A DNA stretch of 13,866 nt. Origin: CAZUVQ01 sp964623915. Its GTDB lineage: Bacteria > Bacillota > Clostridia > UMGS1883 > UMGS1540. Shown one piece after another: positions 12,778 to 13,866 of this stretch (position 1 is the first letter of the stretch; each line of letters starts with the position of its first letter). Location: assembly GCA_964623915.1 (NCBI GenBank), contig CAZUVQ010000044.1:1-13866 (forward strand). The letters are read 5' to 3'. A program made the translations under genes and the position numbers. The notes beneath the pieces are model-generated. The model was not told the DNA's origin, ran no database searches, and was given only the letters and a program-made list of their open reading frames with translations.

Positions 12778-12853
12778 GCTGGTGTAGCTCAGTTGGTAGA
12801 GCAGCGCATTCGTAATGCGCAGGTCGCGGGTTCGAGTCCCATTACCAGCTCCA
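12778..12853 (+). tRNA. tRNA-Thr, anticodon CGU
   Basis: The 76-base gene folds into a full cloverleaf with encoded CCA. The acceptor stem GCTGGTG pairs with TACCAGC (G7-U66 wobble), the D-arm GCTC...GAGC encloses AGTTGGTA, and the anticodon stem GCGCA/TGCGC carries the loop TTCGTAA with anticodon CGT, reading ACG threonine codons. The variable region is AGGTC and the T loop is TTCGAGT. The discriminator is U73. The T-stem is weak, with a C50-A64 mismatch beside G49-U65. It has its own promoter and terminator. Confidence 0.97.
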
Positions 12854-12894
12854 AAACAACCTTATTTTATATACATGAAGTAGGGTTGTTTTTT
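12853..12894 (+). terminator. Intrinsic terminator of tRNA-Thr
   Basis: AAAACAACCTTA (12853-12864) pairs with TAGGGTTGTTTT (12881-12892, one G-U) around a 16-base loop, and the T-run continues to 12894. The stem starts on the A of the encoded CCA end. Confidence 0.85.
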
Positions 12895-13091
12895 ATACGG
12901 TTATTTTGTTAAATCAAGCCACAGCCTAAAAAAAATATCTTTTTAAATTAACGTGCAAGACACATCAATTATTTTGCTGCAAAAAGAAGAAAATTGCAAG
13001 ACTGAACATAACCATACTATCTATTAACGGTTGCATTTAACTTGGCAAATGAGCCTTTACACGAAATGTCACAAGTATATATTGCTAATGC
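12895..13091. other. Intergenic stretch with no recognised gene or RNA
   Basis: This AT-rich stretch holds no long open frame with a ribosome binding site and no recognised RNA fold. The only structure seen is a 7-bp inverted repeat, ATATTGC (13079-13085) with GCAATAT (13094-13100), that overlaps the -35 of the following promoter. Confidence 0.6.
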
Positions 13092-13120
13092 TTGCAATAT
13101 GCGAAAATCAGTAGTATAAT
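13092..13120 (+). promoter_or_regulatory. Promoter of the PAS-domain regulator gene
   Basis: TTGCAA (13092-13097), 17 bases, then TATAAT (13115-13120), with a perfect -10 and a 4/6 -35. The start codon is 34 bases downstream. Confidence 0.72.
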
Positions 13121-13138
13121 AATGGAAATATTATACTA
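13112..13138. promoter_or_regulatory. Palindrome over the -10 and start of the regulator promoter
   Basis: TAGTATAATA (13112-13121) and its exact complement TATTATACTA (13129-13138) flank a 7-base spacer. It covers the -10 and the likely transcription start, so it is a plausible operator, most simply for autorepression by the gene downstream. Confidence 0.6.
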
Positions 13139-13154
13139 TAGGGTGGTGTGTGGC

Positions 13155-13866
13155 GTGGATTATATGACTGTGAAGGAAGCAGGTGAAAAATGGGGGCTTG
13201 GAATCAGGATTGTGACACTGTATTGTAACGAGGGCAGAATAGATGGTGCAGAAAAAAAGGGTAACCTGTGGCTTATTCCTGAAGATGCTGCTCGTCCTGA
13301 GGATAGAAGGCGAAAAAACGCCTCAATTCAAGAAGAAAAGAAGCCAACGGTATCAAATGACATATGTGATCTGTATGAACAAAGAAAGCAAGAGGGCGCA
13401 TGGCACTTTCAGTCACTGTATGAAAATAAAGAGCTATTTGCCGAGATTGTGAAGCACTTTCCCTATCCGATGCACATATGCGCGCCAGACGGCACGATGC
13501 TTCTGGCAAATGAAGCGTATTTAAAGTTTGCTAAAATATCAAACCATGAAAGACTTTATAAAAAACAAAATGTTTTAATGGATCCCAACCTTGAAAGATG
13601 GGGAATAAAGGACTTTGTTTTGCGGGCGTTTCGGGGAGAATCCGCTCGTGCATACGATGTCAAAGTACCATATCAGGAAATCATTGAGCAGTTGGGAGGC
13701 GACAAGGAGTTGGTTTGCGAAAGTCTGTTCCACAACATGACTTCCATGCCTATATGGGGCAGCAATAATCAATTGTTATTTGTTGTGTTTATTTTTATTT
13801 CATCCAGATCCTATCAGGACAGAGAAGAAATTATAAAAGGAAAAGAATACATAGACGACCACTGGA
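13155..13866 (+). CDS. Transcriptional regulator, N-terminal HTH plus PAS-like domain, probably AraC type (3' end outside window)
   Basis: An open frame of 237 codons runs off the window end. Residues 4-45 (MTVKEAGEKWGLGIRIVTLY...NLWLIPEDAARPEDRR) form an excisionase/MerR-like HTH. A charged linker follows, then a PAS-like sensor region (about 97-216) with HFPYPMHICAPDGTMLLAN, and the tail SSRSYQDREEIIKGKEYIDDHW. From memory, such a tail usually leads into a C-terminal AraC-type HTH, which would lie beyond the edge. GTG 13155 is chosen because GGGTGG (13141-13146) is 8 bases upstream; an ATG at 13164 would be 17 away, and an in-frame ATG at 13122 lies in the promoter palindrome. The codon pattern is coding throughout. 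The ligand and targets are unknown, and no other gene of its unit is visible. Confidence 0.82.
   Translation, partial: MDYMTVKEAGEKWGLGIRIVTLYCNEGRIDGAEKKGNLWLIPEDAARPEDRRRKNASIQEEKKPTVSNDICDLYEQRKQEGAWHFQSLYENKELFAEIVKHFPYPMHICAPDGTMLLANEAYLKFAKISNHERLYKKQNVLMDPNLERWGIKDFVLRAFRGESARAYDVKVPYQEIIEQLGGDKELVCESLFHNMTSMPIWGSNNQLLFVVFIFISSRSYQDREEIIKGKEYIDDHW

Noticed and set aside
12778..12900. tRNA-Thr 3' end as an integration site for a mobile element
   Set aside because: No integrase, no direct repeat of the tRNA end and no compositional shift were seen downstream in the window.
13243..13452. 69-codon plus-strand frame inside the PAS regulator region
   Set aside because: It is in another frame of the long open regulator frame, which has HTH and PAS-like features and runs to the window edge.

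Overview
The window looks like a chromosomal segment of a low-GC, spore-forming Firmicute of class Clostridia. The reasons are the AT-rich intergenic DNA, strong AGGAGG-type ribosome binding sites, frequent TTG/GTG starts, near-consensus sigma-A promoters (TTGACA-17-TATAAT), the Bacillota-type rny-ymdB pair and a YtxC-like sporulation protein. An Oscillospiraceae/Ruminococcaceae-like source is my best guess. No phage, transposase, CRISPR or plasmid genes are visible, and most of the content is housekeeping.

Layout. 1-300: 3' end of the glycolytic gene gap (+) and its terminator. 353-2337: a two-gene sugar or polyol operon (+), a TIM-barrel isomerase/epimerase followed by a Gfo/Idh/MocA dehydrogenase. 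2338-2571: convergent intergenic DNA with a hairpin and a GC-rich mosaic repeat. 2572-5073 (-): rny (RNase Y) then ymdB, with an intrinsic terminator between them. 5170-6803 (-): two adjacent secreted NlpC/P60 peptidoglycan endopeptidases, each with its own near-perfect promoter preceded by the same roughly 20-bp element, which resembles a WalR box. 6902-9519 (+): tsaD (tRNA t6A synthesis), a DUF6873-like GME-fold protein and a YtxC-like protein. 9547-10631: an unrecognised lipoprotein with a C-terminal membrane helix and a very acidic tail, with its own promoter and terminator. 10635-12727: a GntR(YtrA)-ABC ATPase-permease operon with an ordered regulatory region (10-bp-phased A-tracts, consensus promoter, palindromic operator). 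12677-12894: tRNA-Thr(CGU), whose perfect-consensus promoter is embedded in the terminator hairpin of the preceding operon. 13092-13866: the 5' part of a regulator with an N-terminal HTH and a PAS-like domain, probably AraC-type, cut by the window edge; its promoter lies in a 10-bp-arm palindrome.

How the genes work together. The rny/ymdB pair acts in RNA turnover, tsaD and tRNA-Thr both serve decoding of ANN codons, and the two NlpC/P60 enzymes act in cell-wall remodelling, plausibly under one envelope regulator. The YtrA-ABC operon is a typical self-repressed, signal-induced exporter unit.

I do not see a clearly new multi-gene system. The most interesting signals are regulatory: the terminator/promoter overlap at the tRNA, the phased A-tract array, the shared element at the two hydrolase promoters, the start and terminator arrangement of rny-ymdB, and two poorly characterised proteins (the DUF6873-like protein and the acidic-tailed lipoprotein).
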